Shown here: positions 33,398 to 45,128 of the stretch, in pieces
Position numbering within the stretch: position 1 is the stretch's first letter
Layout: each line of letters opens with the position of its first letter
Assembly (NCBI GenBank): GCA_024449915.1
Contig: JAMZAV010000310.1
Location: 1,178,001-1,242,000 of the forward strand
Length of the DNA: 64,000 bases
Direction of reading: 5' to 3'
From: Sweltsa coloradensis
Lineage: Eukaryota; Arthropoda; Insecta; Plecoptera; Chloroperlidae
Notes under the pieces: model-generated
Told to the model about the DNA's origin: nothing
Seen by the model: only the letters and a program-made list of their open reading frames with translations
Databases searched by the model: none
Program-made: the position numbers and the translations under genes

Positions 33398-34648
33398 AAT
33401 ACAAAATTTGTAAAAAAAAAAAAAAAAAAAAACGGCAGCCGAGCTCTCCTTCAAAAGACTTTGGCTGTGAATGCTGTGAGATATAGAAGTTGAGCCAAGC
33501 ATTTCATTCTTTCTCCCTAGTTTCGCAGATCATTTCGCCTGTTGACGAGCGCCAATGCCAACCATTTTCGTGGTAAAAAAGTAAAAGTTTTAAACTCAAA
33601 ATCATAAAAAATTGAACTAGGCCATTGACTTTTTAGAGTTCTCGTAATGAACCAAATTCAATGGCCAAGTAATTTTTTTGTTGGATGAGCGTAGCGAGCG
33701 AAGCGAAGATTCCATTTAACTACACTGGAGAAAAAAATCCGTTTTTTTTTTTGTATTTTTTTTTTGTATTTTTGTCTGTTTGTTAGCACGATTCCGGCTA
33801 AACCGATACTCCGATTGCGATGAAATTTTTTGGAGGTCTTCGAAATCTCTGAACTTAGAACTGCCACGTTTTTGAGCACAATCGAAAAATTATTTCTCTT
33901 TTTTCAATTTTTTAAAAATTTCTTCGACTTACAACACCTACATGCTTTGTCCGATTGTAATGAATTTTTCACAGAACCTTAATTTCATGAATTGATATAT
34001 TCACGTGAAATTTGAGCGTTATCAAAAAACTATTTTTTACGAAAATCGCAATTTTACGACTTTTTTTCAATTTTTAAAATTTCTCCAGCTTATAACACCT
34101 ACATTCTTTATCCTATTGTAATGATTTTTTTTACATAACCTTAATTTTATGAATTAATATATTCGTGTAAAATTTGTGCGCAATCGAATAATTATTTCTT
34201 ATGAAAATTTCAATATTACGATTTTTTCCTTTTTTTAAATTACGATTAATTTTTAAAAAAATTAAATTTTATGTTAATTTTTTATTTAATTTTATTTAAT
34301 TTTTAAAAATATCTTCCAACCTTAGTAATGATTTTTTTCACAAAACAACAGAAAATCCGCATAACACATGGCAGCTCAATGCACCAATAACGCTCATCCA
34401 ACAACGCGGCGGGACTTAAGCGTTTTCCTAGTAATTGTAATTTTGAGTTTAAAATTTTTACTTTTTTTTACCACGAAAATGGTTGGCTTGGCGCTCGTCA
34501 ACAGGCGAAATGATCTTACTTCTTTTCAATGCAAAACTAGCGGAGAAAGAATGAAATGCTTGGCTCAACTTCCATATCTCACAGCATTCACAGCCAAAGA
34601 CTTTTGAAGGAGAGCTTGGCTGCCGTCTTTTACAAATTTTTGTATTTT
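33398..34648. mobile_element. Foldback-type element with about 200-bp inverted arms
   Basis: Left arm 33398-33605 and right arm 34438-34648 are inverted copies (for example AAAGACTTTGGCTGTGAATG on the left matches CATTCACAGCCAAAG on the right, and CATTTCGCCTGTTGACGAGC on the left matches GCTCGTCAACAGGCGAAATG on the right). The centre holds copy B of the TTGGATGAGCG family. A poly-A run (33411-33432) and a 24-G run (34651-34674) sit at the outer edges. Confidence 0.7.
33681..34432 (-). mobile_element. TTGGATGAGCG-family repeat, copy B
   Basis: TTGGATGAGCGTAGCGAGCG at the left, CGCTCATCCAA at 34391-34401, plus the shared ACTAGGAAAACGCTTAAG extension to 34432. Inverted relative to copy A in CadN. 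Confidence 0.7.
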
Positions 34649-34650
34649 GC

Positions 34651-34674
34651 GGGGGGGGGGGGGGGGGGGGGGGG
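34651..34674 (+). repeat. Poly-G run (24)
   Basis: Uninterrupted G tract directly after the foldback arm; could form a G-quadruplex. Length may be unreliable in an assembly. Confidence 0.8.
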
Positions 34675-35480
34675 TCATTATTACATCTCAGGAAACCTAC
34701 AAAGCCCATTATGTGGGCTCATCTGTGGCATAAGCAACATCAAACAAACAAAAACAACTATAGAGAAAGGAAACAACATTAACAAATCAGAAACATAAAG
34801 AAATGAAAGCAGATTAACCATAACTTTTCAAATAAAATAAAACACAACATTATCAAAGCTTTTAAGTTAGGCCTACAATAAAATATCAGAAACCCATCAG
34901 AAAGATTGCTAAAGAAAGGATGAGCATTAAACAAGGTGAGAGCAAAACAGATTTAGACCAGAGCATTCAATTGAGACATCAGATAGACTGATGTATTTTA
35001 TTTTTTGCTTGACCCCAGAAATCATTTGTAAAAATTAATAAATGATCCGGTAAGTGATTAATGATAATAATAAATAATAATAAAACAGGTGTAGGCCTAC
35101 GACATGTTCAAAACTTTGTTATTGTATAGACCGTTTTTTTTAAATTCAGAGTATTTGGAGGGGTGCTGAGCACACCTCCAAACAATCTGAGGGGTGCTTC
35201 AGCCCCTAACCCACGGAGTCGGCATGTACTAGGTACTGTAGTCAAATGCGTTCTAGCTCGCCAATGGCTCAGGCTGTACCAACAAACAGCAGTCAAAAGT
35301 GTTCTAGTAGTCTAACCAATGCTTTTACCGACATCAATTATTGGATTGCTTACTAACAAGCCAAATGCATTTAAGCATACCAATTTGTTTTATTCATATT
35401 TTATTAAACATATTTATAAACGTTGCAGTGTTGTTGTTATTACAGAAGATTTGAATTTTTGGAGTGTAAGTGTTGGACGA
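34675..35480. other. Intergenic, nothing firm
   Basis: AT-rich. A GAGGGGTGCT / AGCACACCTCC self-complementary patch near 35155-35200 looks like a DNA-transposon end, but no partner was found. Confidence 0.4.
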
Positions 35481-35499
35481 AAAAAACATGCCTTAGGTG

Positions 35500-35650
35500 G
35501 TACTGCACTCGAACCCACGTCCCCCTAGTCACACTCTTTGGATCCAATCGTACGAGCCACCGCGAACGGCTGATGAAAACCTTACACCGCCGACGCCGGG
35601 AATCAAACCCACGCCCTGCACTGATATCGGTAAATGACAACCCGCGCTTA
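35500..35650 (-). repeat. Two adjacent tRNA-like segments (SINE-like)
   Basis: On the minus strand, GTGGGTTCGAGTG and, upstream, GGGTTTGATTCCC resemble B boxes. The upstream segment starts GCCGATAAGCGCGGG; neither folds into a full tRNA. Probably a tRNA-derived SINE. Confidence 0.4.
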
Positions 35651-35702
35651 TCGGCGTATTTCTAGTTTCTTATCTCGACATAGATGTCGCAAGCGGCAAC
35701 GA

Positions 35703-35710
35703 TGACGTCA
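35703..35710. promoter_or_regulatory. CRE-like palindrome TGACGTCA
   Basis: Perfect CREB/ATF consensus within the first candidate lncRNA exon or promoter. A single chance hit is possible. Confidence 0.35.
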
Positions 35711-36984
35711 GACTTGTTCCTGGTCTCGGGGTGCTCGCATGCAATTGCAATCTGCTTGCATCGGCATCTGTTGCTGCCCAGACTTCGCCGAGCTCACTTC
35801 GTCAGGTAATTAACTTACTCATACTCTACTTGTACTTGCATTGCCTCGTGTTCAGAAAACTGCACTCCCTTCTTGATTTTCGTTCATTCATTGTTTGCAA
35901 TACAATAAATATTTGCACTTCTCTTGTTTATTTTAATACTTCATTAGCCTAATCATTATTAGAACCTCCGTTTATACAAATTATGCCCCCTTTTGGCCAT
36001 CGACTTTCTTGCATTGCATGTTCAAATCAAATTGCTACTTGGATGATTGGATCGATTCAAGTTTAGTCTTTATGATTCAGTAGGCCTACAGTAGTTAGTC
36101 ATTTTCAAAGCTGTTTGTGGACGTGGTATTGTTGCTGTGTTGGTTGAATTTTTTTGTTCAAATGCTTATAATATTAGGTATTACTTGCCTCATACTCACA
36201 ATATTCTATGAGGAATTATTAAAGGTTATGTAGTCAATAGGCCTACATTCCACACGCTTTAATCCACATTTGAGAAAACTTACTGGTTATTTGCATTGTT
36301 TTAGTATTTGCATCACTATTCACTAAGGTCATGTTGGTAGGTAAAGAAGAATATCACGGTCAAGGTCAAATGCCACAACCGCAATGGAGTAAATACGCCA
36401 CGCTATTGATCCTGTTTGATCCATGACTTCATCTATGTATTTAAATCAGATAAAACTTACTGGTTAGGTTATTTGCATTGTTTCTTGTTTCGAGGATAAT
36501 ATAATTGCATCGCGGAGGTCATGACGGGAAAGTAGGTACCCATTGATATTAAACCCCTATACAGTAGTTAAATATCAATGTAGGTACCGTACCACGGTCA
36601 AGGTCAAGTGCCGTTCTCCGATCTCGCGGTTTTGCGTGCTAAGGTGAGGTGACACGTCCTTCCAACCACCAACAGTCATGCTAGCTAGAACCAACATTCT
36701 TTACTTTTGAATTTTGATTATCGACCCACGGCAAATTCTCGGTACTGTTTCGGTTAAGAATGGCCAACTTTTCACCAGCACTTCCACCGAGCCGTACACT
36801 CACTGTGTAAGTAACCTTACAAAACAAAAAATACCTTCAAAACCTTTAACACACACAACACAGTTTACAAGTGTTTAAAAGTTGAACAGTGCCGACTTGG
36901 AGATTAAAAATATATTAACTCATTTGGTAGGGTACCATGTTTTAAAATATATTAGTAGAGTTTATTATCAGGTGAGGACTATGC

Positions 36985-37250
36985 TACCTACATGCGCGTA
37001 CGTGGTTCAATCCGCCAGTCATATCTCTCTCAAACGTGTTCTTTCGCCAGGGCTAGGCTACGTGCGCGTACGTGGTTCAATCCCCCAGTCATAAAACAAG
37101 TCTCGCGAACGTCTGTTTCTCCAGGGCTAGGCTACATGCACGTATGAGGTTCAATCCACCAGTCATAAAGACGTCTCTGGGACGTCTGCTTTTCCAGGAC
37201 TAGGCTACGTGCGTGTGTAAGGTTCAATCCCCCAGTCATAAAACTATCCG
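36985..37250 (+). repeat. Tandem repeat, about 72-bp units, four copies
   Basis: GGTTCAATCC recurs at 37004, 37074, 37148 and 37221 (spacing 70, 74 and 73), each preceded by ACGTGCGCGTACGT-like and followed by CCAGTCATA, with TTCTCCAGGGCTAGGCTAC between units. A degenerate partial unit lies at about 37348. The repeated motif resembles a Pol III B box. Confidence 0.8.
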
Positions 37251-37476
37251 ATTTTTATGGTGTGCTATTGGTGGGTAGGTGCCAGGTTCAAGTCCCTTCT
37301 TTGTTCTTTGGGATGCTGTGTAAATATTTTTCAAATTGGTTGTACGACAGGGCTAGACTACGTGCGTATGAATTCTAGTTGAAAATAATCCGCGCATGTC
37401 CCTATAAATATTGTGACATTGTGACATTGTTGTGATTTGTGAATGAATGTCAATGATTTACTTTGCCTTGTTCCAG

Positions 37477-37639
37477 CACCCTATTATGCAGCGTTGTCTT
37501 GTAGAGCTGCATCAGAGGTGAAGGGGATGACTAATCCTCTACTGACGAAACCTAGCCTACCTGGTTGGCCATGTGAAGCAGACGCATTGCCGACTCACGT
37601 CACTGCAGCAGTAACCCACAAGCCGACGACCTTACCTGG
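37477..37639 (+). ncRNA. Candidate lncRNA exon 2
   Basis: 163 bases between ttgttccag and gtaagt; more GC-rich than its flanks. Open in one frame only (54 codons), with no protein family recognised. Confidence 0.5.
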
Positions 37640-38110
37640 GTAAGTTCAAAATCGTCTCGTGATAATTATTTCAACTATAGGCCTATGACAAATCCAAAAT
37701 TCCATTTGAGACAGGCCTATTGGTTGAAAATTGTTTTTTAAATTCATTTTAAATGATTTGGAATTTGGTGAGTGTTAGCTCAAACTTGTAAAACCGACTT
37801 GTAGGATAATATGTGTAAAATAATATAATTTCAAGATAAAAAGCTGCTTGAACTTGTCGATTTTTCAAAGATTGAATGAATAGTCGATGAAAATGCTTCA
37901 AAAATTGTTAATCTAATTTATGTTAAGTTATTTTATAAACTATTTATTTGTGTGGTTCATGGTACTACTTTGTGTTTAACCCTGCATCCAATACAGAAAG
38001 CTCAAGTGCCACTAAAAATATAATCAATCAATATTGCATGTTGGCACCAAGACGATGATGCCAATAAATACGAGGGAAAAAATGAAGAAACAAATCACAA
38101 TCGAGCTTAC

Positions 38111-38480
38111 CTTGGCTTCGAGACAGTTGGCTTGTGGAGACGGCGAACTTGCCGTTTGAGCGAGGTGTCGAAGTAGGTGATGAAGAGTGAAAAATGATAG
38201 GCTAGCCTAGTGAGATGATAGATAGAAGGGGGATCGATAGTGATGAAAGCAGTAAATGATGATACAACAACATACGTAATGCACACGAAAAATCAACTTA
38301 ATATCACTTGTAAAGCACTGTGAACTGTGTGTGTGTTAAGAAAGTGTCACTGAGTGACCACGAAGAATATTGTTGGTTTGTTGCACTCGAGGCAACTAAT
38401 ATGCGAATTCACTGTCTAGAACAGACAGCCGTACTGAGGTCTGAACGCTATGGCAGTTCGAAAGCAATAGAGACGAGCCA
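38111..38480 (-). other. Possible minus-strand first exon and promoter region
   Basis: On the minus strand, CGAAGCCAAG is followed by a consensus donor gtaagc (38110-38105). The sequence upstream (to about 38480) is unusually GC-mixed. No ATG-led frame and no downstream acceptor identified, so this is only a 5' UTR-like candidate. Confidence 0.25.
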
Positions 38481-38691
38481 ACGACCTGTCTAGGTCAGGT
38501 TTAAAACAGAGATAAGAGAACCAAGGGGGGTACGAGGGGAGTGAAAAACTAAATACTACGTGAAACAAGAGTGGGCTTAATACTGGCGCGAATATTGCAC
38601 TAAATAATCAGGTTAATATTGTTAATAATCGATTTGTGCTAATAAAAATGATTGTATTATATTTAAAAATTGTATTTCCAATTTATTCCAG

Positions 38692-38844
38692 TTCTTCATG
38701 TATTTTATCATCTCTACCAGTTCATTGGATGTCAAGAGATTGACTCGGCCAGTCAACAGACGAAGCTGCCTGGCTCCTGTGCATGGTGATCGGTGAAGAA
38801 TTGAATTCCTGGACTGACTTGACACACTACCATCTCATTATAAG
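38692..38844 (+). ncRNA. Candidate lncRNA exon 3
   Basis: Between tttattccag and gtaagaac. The frame carried over from exon 2 ends in TGA after about 17 codons. Confidence 0.5.
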
Positions 38845-38949
38845 GTAAGAACAAAGTTAATGCAGTATTTAATTTGATTACAAATACATAAGCCAGTTGC
38901 ACAAGTGTAAGTGTCTGTACCAATATTAATCTTATAAATTTTATTCCAG

Positions 38950-39076
38950 TACGCCCAGAACCGTCTCGTGAAACAATCCAAGATCTAGAGAATGACGCAC
39001 CCCGGCATCACTGAACCTGACAGCTTCCGTTGTTTAAGGAGACTTGTTGCAATGATGTTCCAGCTACCATCCAACG
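38950..39076 (+). ncRNA. Candidate lncRNA exon 4
   Basis: Between ttttattccag and gtaagctc; 127 bases. The intron before it is only 105 bases, a usual short insect intron. Confidence 0.5.
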
Positions 39077-39368
39077 GTAAGCTCCAAACTATCTTTGTTG
39101 GCAAGTAAAATTTTCCCTCAAAAAGTATTATTTTTAATGCCTCCCACCCTCAAATATTATCTTGTGAGTAGGCCTATCCCATGAAAAAATGTGAGATTTG
39201 TTTTCATTGTTGCGCATTATAAAATATTGATAATTAACAATCCTAATTTTTTAAATATTAATCTGCATTAAAGTATACATTATTATGACTTCAGACAATG
39301 AGCATTCAGATACTCCATTGGAACTACTTCATGTACGGTACTACAGTTATTTCATTTTACCTTTTCAG

Positions 39369-39517
39369 ATAACCACCCATTGATCGTCGCTCAAGCTGGC
39401 AAGCTGTCTTCTCCGCGTAGGCCCCACAAGAATGAGGTTGGCTCCTGAACCAGCCCATGTCAACAACTACCAACTACTAGCTAAATCCACACAGCAGCAA
39501 TTACTACTTTACAAGCG
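39369..39517 (+). ncRNA. Candidate lncRNA exon 5
   Basis: Between taccttttcag and gtgagtt; 149 bases, stops in all frames read. The next exon was not found. Confidence 0.45.
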
Positions 39518-39550
39518 GTGAGTTAATTTCCGTTTCCCTATTATCTAGGG

Positions 39551-39730
39551 CAGTGCTCCCCAAACGTTTTAGAACCACGACCCATTTTTTAGAACGCCTT
39601 ATGTTCGCGACCCACATAGCTACAATTATATGTGTGTGTGTGTGGGGGGGGGGGATATTTTAAAGCATTGCCTTTTTTTATCAACTGACATATATTATTT
39701 TAATTTCATATAATTTTACTTACACAACTT
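39551..39730 (+). mobile_element. hAT end fragment
   Basis: CAGTGCTCCCCAAACG, then TTTTAGAACCACGACCCA and CGCGACCCACA, is the classic opening of many hAT transposons. No matching right end found. Confidence 0.5.
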
Positions 39731-40590
39731 ATTATTTATCATATTGGAGAGTGTAGGAATGCTGCGCGAGTTTTTGGGTTCTGTTGATGACGGCTATGTG
39801 TGCGATTTTCAGGCGCAAGTGCGTTAATTTGTAGCTTTTGTTTCCCAATATTTAGTTTCTATTCCATCCATATTCAAAAACGCAACTTCACAATAATTTT
39901 ACGAAGATGTGAAAAGTAGCAGCAATCAAGCTTCCGCAGAAATAGTTGGAACACGTTTCGTGAACAGACATTCAGAACAATGTCATTTTTGCGGTTGAAA
40001 TTTGTTTTTAACTTTGTTTGTAACGTCGAGTCATATTCAGACGGGTCCAAACAGTTCCGAACGGACAATAAGCCAAACTAAAAACTTTTTTTAAGTCATC
40101 TGACATAGTTTCTGATACTTTGATGTGTACTACTAAATACTAATATACTAAATAAATAACCATTCATTTGCCTTTCTTTTCTTCATACAATGTTGTGAGT
40201 GCCATGGTCCTTTATGTTATACTGTACCTAGTTCGATCCAGGTTTCACCAATCATTTGTACAGTACACGCGGGTGTCTACTGTATTTGGTGCTCCTCGAC
40301 CATAAACTACGAAGGCAACATTTTAAAAATATTAACAATTGCAAAACAATTTTTTTTAAGTAGAAGGTTGAAACATTCATGAAGAGAATTTGTTTGTTAA
40401 ACTTTTTAGTGTGGACATAATTTTACAAATTTTTAGGATGGTTATTAAGAATGGAGACTTTGGAATACAGAACAGAAATTACAAAATCTATCCCAACCGG
40501 GATCAAATGGCAGGGTTCCTTCACCCATCCATGTCACTGATACATTACTTTGTACACACTCGAATGTAAAGGTACTATATGCCTACCGCT

Positions 40591-41025
40591 TAGGGATGCA
40601 CATCAATACTTTTTTCATTATCAATTATCAAAATAGTAATGTCATTATCGAATCAATAATATCGATATCGCCAATAAAGCCTGTTCTGACCTATAAGTGG
40701 AACCTCAAGTGTGGCAAGTGTAAGTCAAAACAAAACAATCCCGTTCCGTTTAATGCCTGGCTGTCTTCGATGTCATGATTGTGTTTGGCTTCCGTTATTG
40801 TGACTGATAGGTCAATCCCAAACATAAATCTCAAGTTTGACACCATCAGCCCTGCCAGTGCATGGCACAACGTGAGATAATCTCCTCTTTAGAGTTTAGT
40901 TTGTGCCACTATTGCCGAATTATTTGATATTTCGATAATCGATAATGAATTTTGGTTATCGATTATCGAAATAATATCCATTATTGATTATCGATCGATA
41001 ATATCGATTATCGTGTGCATCCCTA
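40591..41025. mobile_element. hAT-like MITE, 435 bp
   Basis: Ends TAGGGATGCACA and TGTGCATCCCTA, with an 8-bp duplication with one mismatch (CTACCGCT at 40583-40590, CTACCACT at 41026-41033). ATCGATATCG- and ATCGATTATCG-rich subtermini. Confidence 0.8.
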
Positions 41026-41768
41026 CTACCACTAGATTGAATAAAAGGGTCTTAAGGTTTTGGTTCACTTCTTATGTATTGGGAAAACTTTAGCAAGACA
41101 TGAATAATGGCACCTGTCTGTAGTGGCTCATACAATTGACGCCAAGGTCCGAAGAATATGACACTAAAAGGGATCGAATCCCGCATAAGGCATGAGTTTT
41201 CGTCTTTACCCTCGTTTATCAACCCTCATCGCCTCGAATAGCAATATAGCAACCAATACGTAATATTGATTGACGATAAGCAACAAAAATGAAAAATTAA
41301 TTATGGCTCTGTAGGCCTATTAGCACAACAAGAATTTTGCTGTAGGTTTTTTAGATGAAATTCCTGTCAATGGTAGTGCCTGGATGAAACAAGTATTTTC
41401 TTATGGCAATTTTTTTAGATATCGTCCGACACGTGCATTATGTTCCGTAACTATCCAAAAGTACACATAGACCTCCATCTTGTATCTAGGTTACTTCGAC
41501 GGGGTCAAATTTTGACCTCTACATTTTTTGCTCGAATTCATTAATCGGTCATGATCGAGCTCGAGTGAAGAGTGTTGGTAGCCTAGCTTGCTTGATGATC
41601 TGGGTCCAAGTCCCATACAAGACAAGTACTCTATAAAACATTGTTCATAACCATAAACACCAAATTTGGGTAGTTAACTTATTAATGCCAGTAGCTCGGT
41701 TCCAGAGTATTGATTTGTAGCATAGCCAGATAATGTGGGTTCAAGCTTTAGACAAAGATTTTAAATAA

Positions 41769-42226
41769 TTGGATGAGTGAAACAAAGACTTCAATTTCAC
41801 TGACCCCCAAAAAAATTAGCTTGGATGTTATTTTTTTGTTTGTTCGCACTTTACCGGGCAAACGGCATATGCGATATTGATGGAAATTGGAGGGGACCTT
41901 CGAAATCTCTGAACTTAGACCTGCCACGTTTTTGGGTACAATCAAAGAAATATTTCTCATGAATATCGTTCTTTTACGATTTTTTTTCAATTTTTAATGC
42001 AATATTTTCGTGATACCCTATTTGGGCTCGCGACCGGGCAAACTGCTACTCCGATTTTGATGAAACTTTATGGGAACGTTTGAAATCATTAAAATTAGAT
42101 GTTTTGATTTTAGGGATATTTTGAAGAAATATTTCTCATAGAAATCGTACTTTTCGATTTTGTATACAATATTTTCGTAATGTTTGGGCTGATTCTGACC
42201 AAACGGGTGGGGCTACAACGTTCATA
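41769..42226 (-). mobile_element. TTGGATGAG-family repeat, copy C
   Basis: Starts TTGGATGAGTGAAAC; contains CTTCGAAATCTCTGAACTTAG as in copy B; ends near GACCAAACGGGTGGGGCTAC, shared with copy D at 54.4 kb. Confidence 0.65.
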
Positions 42227-42239
42227 TTTTACATTAGTA

Positions 42240-42276
42240 ATACATTAGTAGTAGTAGTGGTAGTGGTAGCGGTAGC

Positions 42277-42336
<60 letters not shown>

Positions 42337-42398
42337 TAGTAGTAGTAGTTAGTAGTAGTTAGTAGTAGTAGTTAGTAGTAGTAGTAGTATGTAGTTAG

Positions 42399-42449
<51 letters not shown>

Positions 42450-42530
42450 TAGTTGTAGTTATAGTAGTAGATAGTAATAGTAAGTAAGTATAGATAAGTA
42501 GTAGTATAGTTATATTAGTAGTAGTAGTGT
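42240..42530 (+). repeat. GTA trinucleotide microsatellite
   Basis: About 290 bp of (GTA)n with interruptions (GTAGTTA, GTAGCG). Confidence 0.95.
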
Positions 42531-43539
42531 TTTACATTGTCCTTTAGGAAGAAAAAGTTGAAAGATGTTTGATTTGTTATAAGATAATAAAAATAAAATG
42601 TAATAATCATGCAACTGAACTACGTTTGATTATCATACCTACACAATTATTTTGTTGAACAGACAAAATTATTAAAAGTTAATCATGATATTATACGAAT
42701 TCAATGCATTTTCAATTTTATTCTAATATGTGATTAGAATTTCATTAGTATGATGCCCTCATCATAAACACGCATATTTCTGCAGAGAGCTATATTTTAT
42801 TTTGTACTATCATTTTAAACCACAGATTAGATTTTGACTACAAATGAGACTTAAACCATTTTTAATTCATATTTTTATGTCAGAAAACTGTTTTCTGGGC
42901 ATTTGACCAAATTTATCTCGAAACAAAATATGCCTCCAGCGTCTGGGGCTCTGCCCCAGTCCTCGAAGTGGTCCATGGAGTACAAAGTACATTTCTTACA
43001 CTTAAGTTGTCCCGGTTTGTAACTTTCAAAATATGGTCACCTTAGACATTAGGTAGAGCCTACCGTATTTGGTCATGTTATCGTGATATGTTTTATCACA
43101 TATATCAACATTTTATAAGCCGTGAATAAAGTAGTTCGTCCCACAGAGTCAGTATTTTAACGAAAATGATTTTAAGTAATCACGATTACGAAAGTGTTTT
43201 TTTTGCCTTGTTGGTAATCGTGTGTCCAAAGTTCCTATAATGCCAACCTTGCCAGATGTGATGTCAATATTTAGGAGCATCAAAATGTATTGATTTTATT
43301 CGTACACTTCATAAACACTTTATTTTTAGGATATATTGGTTAAGGCTTAGCTTTAAAATAGTTGTGTTTTACTTCGAAAGCAGTTTTAGAGACCGTTATT
43401 TTTTTTCTTTTTGCCGATCCTGTGGCCATAGTGCGTGGGCGACAGTGCTGCGATCCCTCGGCGACCGCCACCTTAACTGGTTCCACCAATAGTGCTACTT
43501 TCTAATGTTCATCTGGTTTAGGTAGTTCTATGATATTAT

Positions 43540-43802
43540 TAGAGATGAACCGATACCAGGATTTGCCGATACCGACACCGATCTCACTTTTTTCGATACC
43601 AATTCAGATACCTATTTATTTAGAATGACCTAGAAATTAAGATGTAACAATATAAGATTTAAGTTTTGAGTTATCAACATATGTGAATTGGCTGAACTAA
43701 AGTTGAAGAGATGGCATCGGTATCGGCAAAATCTTCCAATACTGATTTTACCGATACTACTAGTATCGTCCGATTCTCAATATCGGTATCGGTCCACCTC
43801 TA
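43540..43802. mobile_element. hAT-like MITE, 263 bp
   Basis: Ends TAGAGATGAACCGATACC and GGTATCGGTCCACCTCTA, perfect 8-bp target duplication GATATTAT (43532-43539 and 43803-43810). Non-coding. Confidence 0.88.
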
Positions 43803-43889
43803 GATATTATTAACAAAATCTGTCACAGAAGTTTTATCGATCGTCCCTTTCTGTAGCAAAAACCCAAATAGATTTATTTGCACCCCAGG

Positions 43890-44510
43890 GTCAAGAAATG
43901 ATTCTTCCATCCAGCACACCATCAGTCACATCAGCCAATTGTCTTGTATTGACCATCACCTAAACTGGGTACCTCACATTGAAGTACTGCTATGCAAGAT
44001 GGCTAAAGCCACCTTTGCCATTCAAACTCTTGCTCACGAGTGCGACATATCCGATCCATGGTACAGTACGGTATCATCTGTGGGGAAGGGGGGGGGGGAA
44101 GGGCACCAATCCATCCGAGTCTTCCTCGCTCAAAAACGGGAGATTAGATGCCTAGTATCTATAAACGTTCGTCAATCATGCTGACTTAAATTCAGTGAGG
44201 TTAACATAATGCCTTTGCCTAATTTACCTATTGCCATTGGTTATGGCATGGGTTACTTATATTGTCCGTTTCCAAACTGGTAATCACGGCCATGGCACAA
44301 GAACATCTGGTAATCTTATCCACGAACGTCACCGGCTCAAGTCTACCAGTTTGGGAGTCATACAGATGGGCCGCAAGCTCTACAATAAATTACCCACTGA
44401 CTAAAACCATCCAGGAAGGACGTTCCTTCAAGCTGAACCTACAGCACTATCTACTGAGGAAGTGTTACTACACGGTGACCTTGCAAAGAGTAAAGTGATT
44501 GCCGCACAGA
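43890..44510 (+). mobile_element. LINE reverse transcriptase 3' fragment, frameshifted
   Basis: One frame reads HLNWVPHIEVLLCKMAKATF, the thumb-region pattern of LINE reverse transcriptases; later, in other frames, VIQMGRKLYNKLP and SFKLNLQHYLLRKCYY match the typical protein end. At least two frame breaks; a G run at 44089-44098 marks one. Dead, 5'-truncated copy. Confidence 0.6.
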
Positions 44511-44664
44511 CTATTGCTGCGCCTTGTGTTTGTTAATTGGAAACAGAGAAAAAACATCAAAATTGTTCTTTATTTTCACCTCAAATACTGGTCTCTGGAC
44601 TTAACCTACTTTTTTAAAGTTTTTTATCTAGGTTGAAGAAAAGTTTAAGACAAACTCCAGTCTT

Positions 44665-45108
44665 GTTACACAAAAAGAATAGTTTTATTTAATACCTTAA
44701 TCTTGAAGTGATGACATTTAGTGAAAAATTATCTTGCACAGGCATTGTAGACTATACCATAATCACTAATCAGGAAAATCGTAATAATATGCTGTAAATG
44801 TATTTTGATAACATATTGTGTAATCCTACTATTTCGATACTGGTACAGAGTCATACAAGAACATACAAAGTTATACATAATATTATTATTAAAGATAAAT
44901 TGAAAAATGAATTGTGAGTGTAGGGGCTCACACACAAATATATTTGAAAAATGAAAATGTATTGGCATCACATTGCCACAGGAGACTTGCACATTGTAGA
45001 TGAAAAAAAAGAAAAAAAGAAAGACTTGTCGACACTGTGTATTGGTAGTTGGTACCCCTGATGAAATGGACACCAACATTTTTTCAGCTGGCAATATTGA
45101 TGTGCTTA
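44665..45108 (-). other. SmB: SmB 3' UTR
   Basis: Follows the stop codon; ends shortly after an AATAAA (minus strand) at 44689-44684. About 440 bases, extent inferred. Confidence 0.6.
44684..44689 (-). terminator. SmB poly(A) signal AATAAA
   Basis: TTTATT on the plus strand, the first strong signal downstream of the SmB stop. Confidence 0.6.
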
Positions 45109-45128
45109 TTAATATGGACGAGGAGGCC
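45109..45128 (-). CDS. SmB: SmB terminal coding exon (GPPRPY, stop TAA)
   Basis: Only 20 coding bases after a strong acceptor (ten T then cag). Completes glycine, then PPRPY and TAA at 45111-45109. The exact phase match and the RPY-like ending support it. Confidence 0.88.

Larger units (their letters stand above)
35665..39517 (+). ncRNA. Candidate spliced long noncoding RNA
   Basis: Five exon-like segments with strong splice signals on the plus strand: about 35665-35805, 37477-37639, 38692-38844, 38950-39076 and 39369-39517. Acceptors carry pyrimidine tracts (ttgttccag, tttattccag, ttttattccag, accttttcag); donors are gtaatt, gtaagt, gtaaga, gtaagc and gtgagt. The second segment is open in one frame, but that frame stops about 50 bases into the third, and later segments have stops in every frame I read. 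The ordered AG/GT pairs argue for a real transcript; the lack of frame argues for a noncoding one. The first segment has a CRE-like TGACGTCA at 35703-35710 and may be the promoter-proximal exon. A further 3' exon is needed, since the last segment ends in a donor. Confidence 0.5.

Noticed and set aside
35319..35952. Overlapping short frames near the first candidate lncRNA exon
   Set aside because: No family resemblance, and the frames do not continue through the predicted splice junctions.
41150..41200. GGGATCGAATCCC as a tRNA B box
   Set aside because: The motif is itself a palindrome and no A box or foldable tRNA surrounds it.
42240..42530. Regular short repeats that could suggest a CRISPR-like array
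   Set aside because: It is a simple GTA microsatellite with no unique spacers, in a eukaryotic genome.
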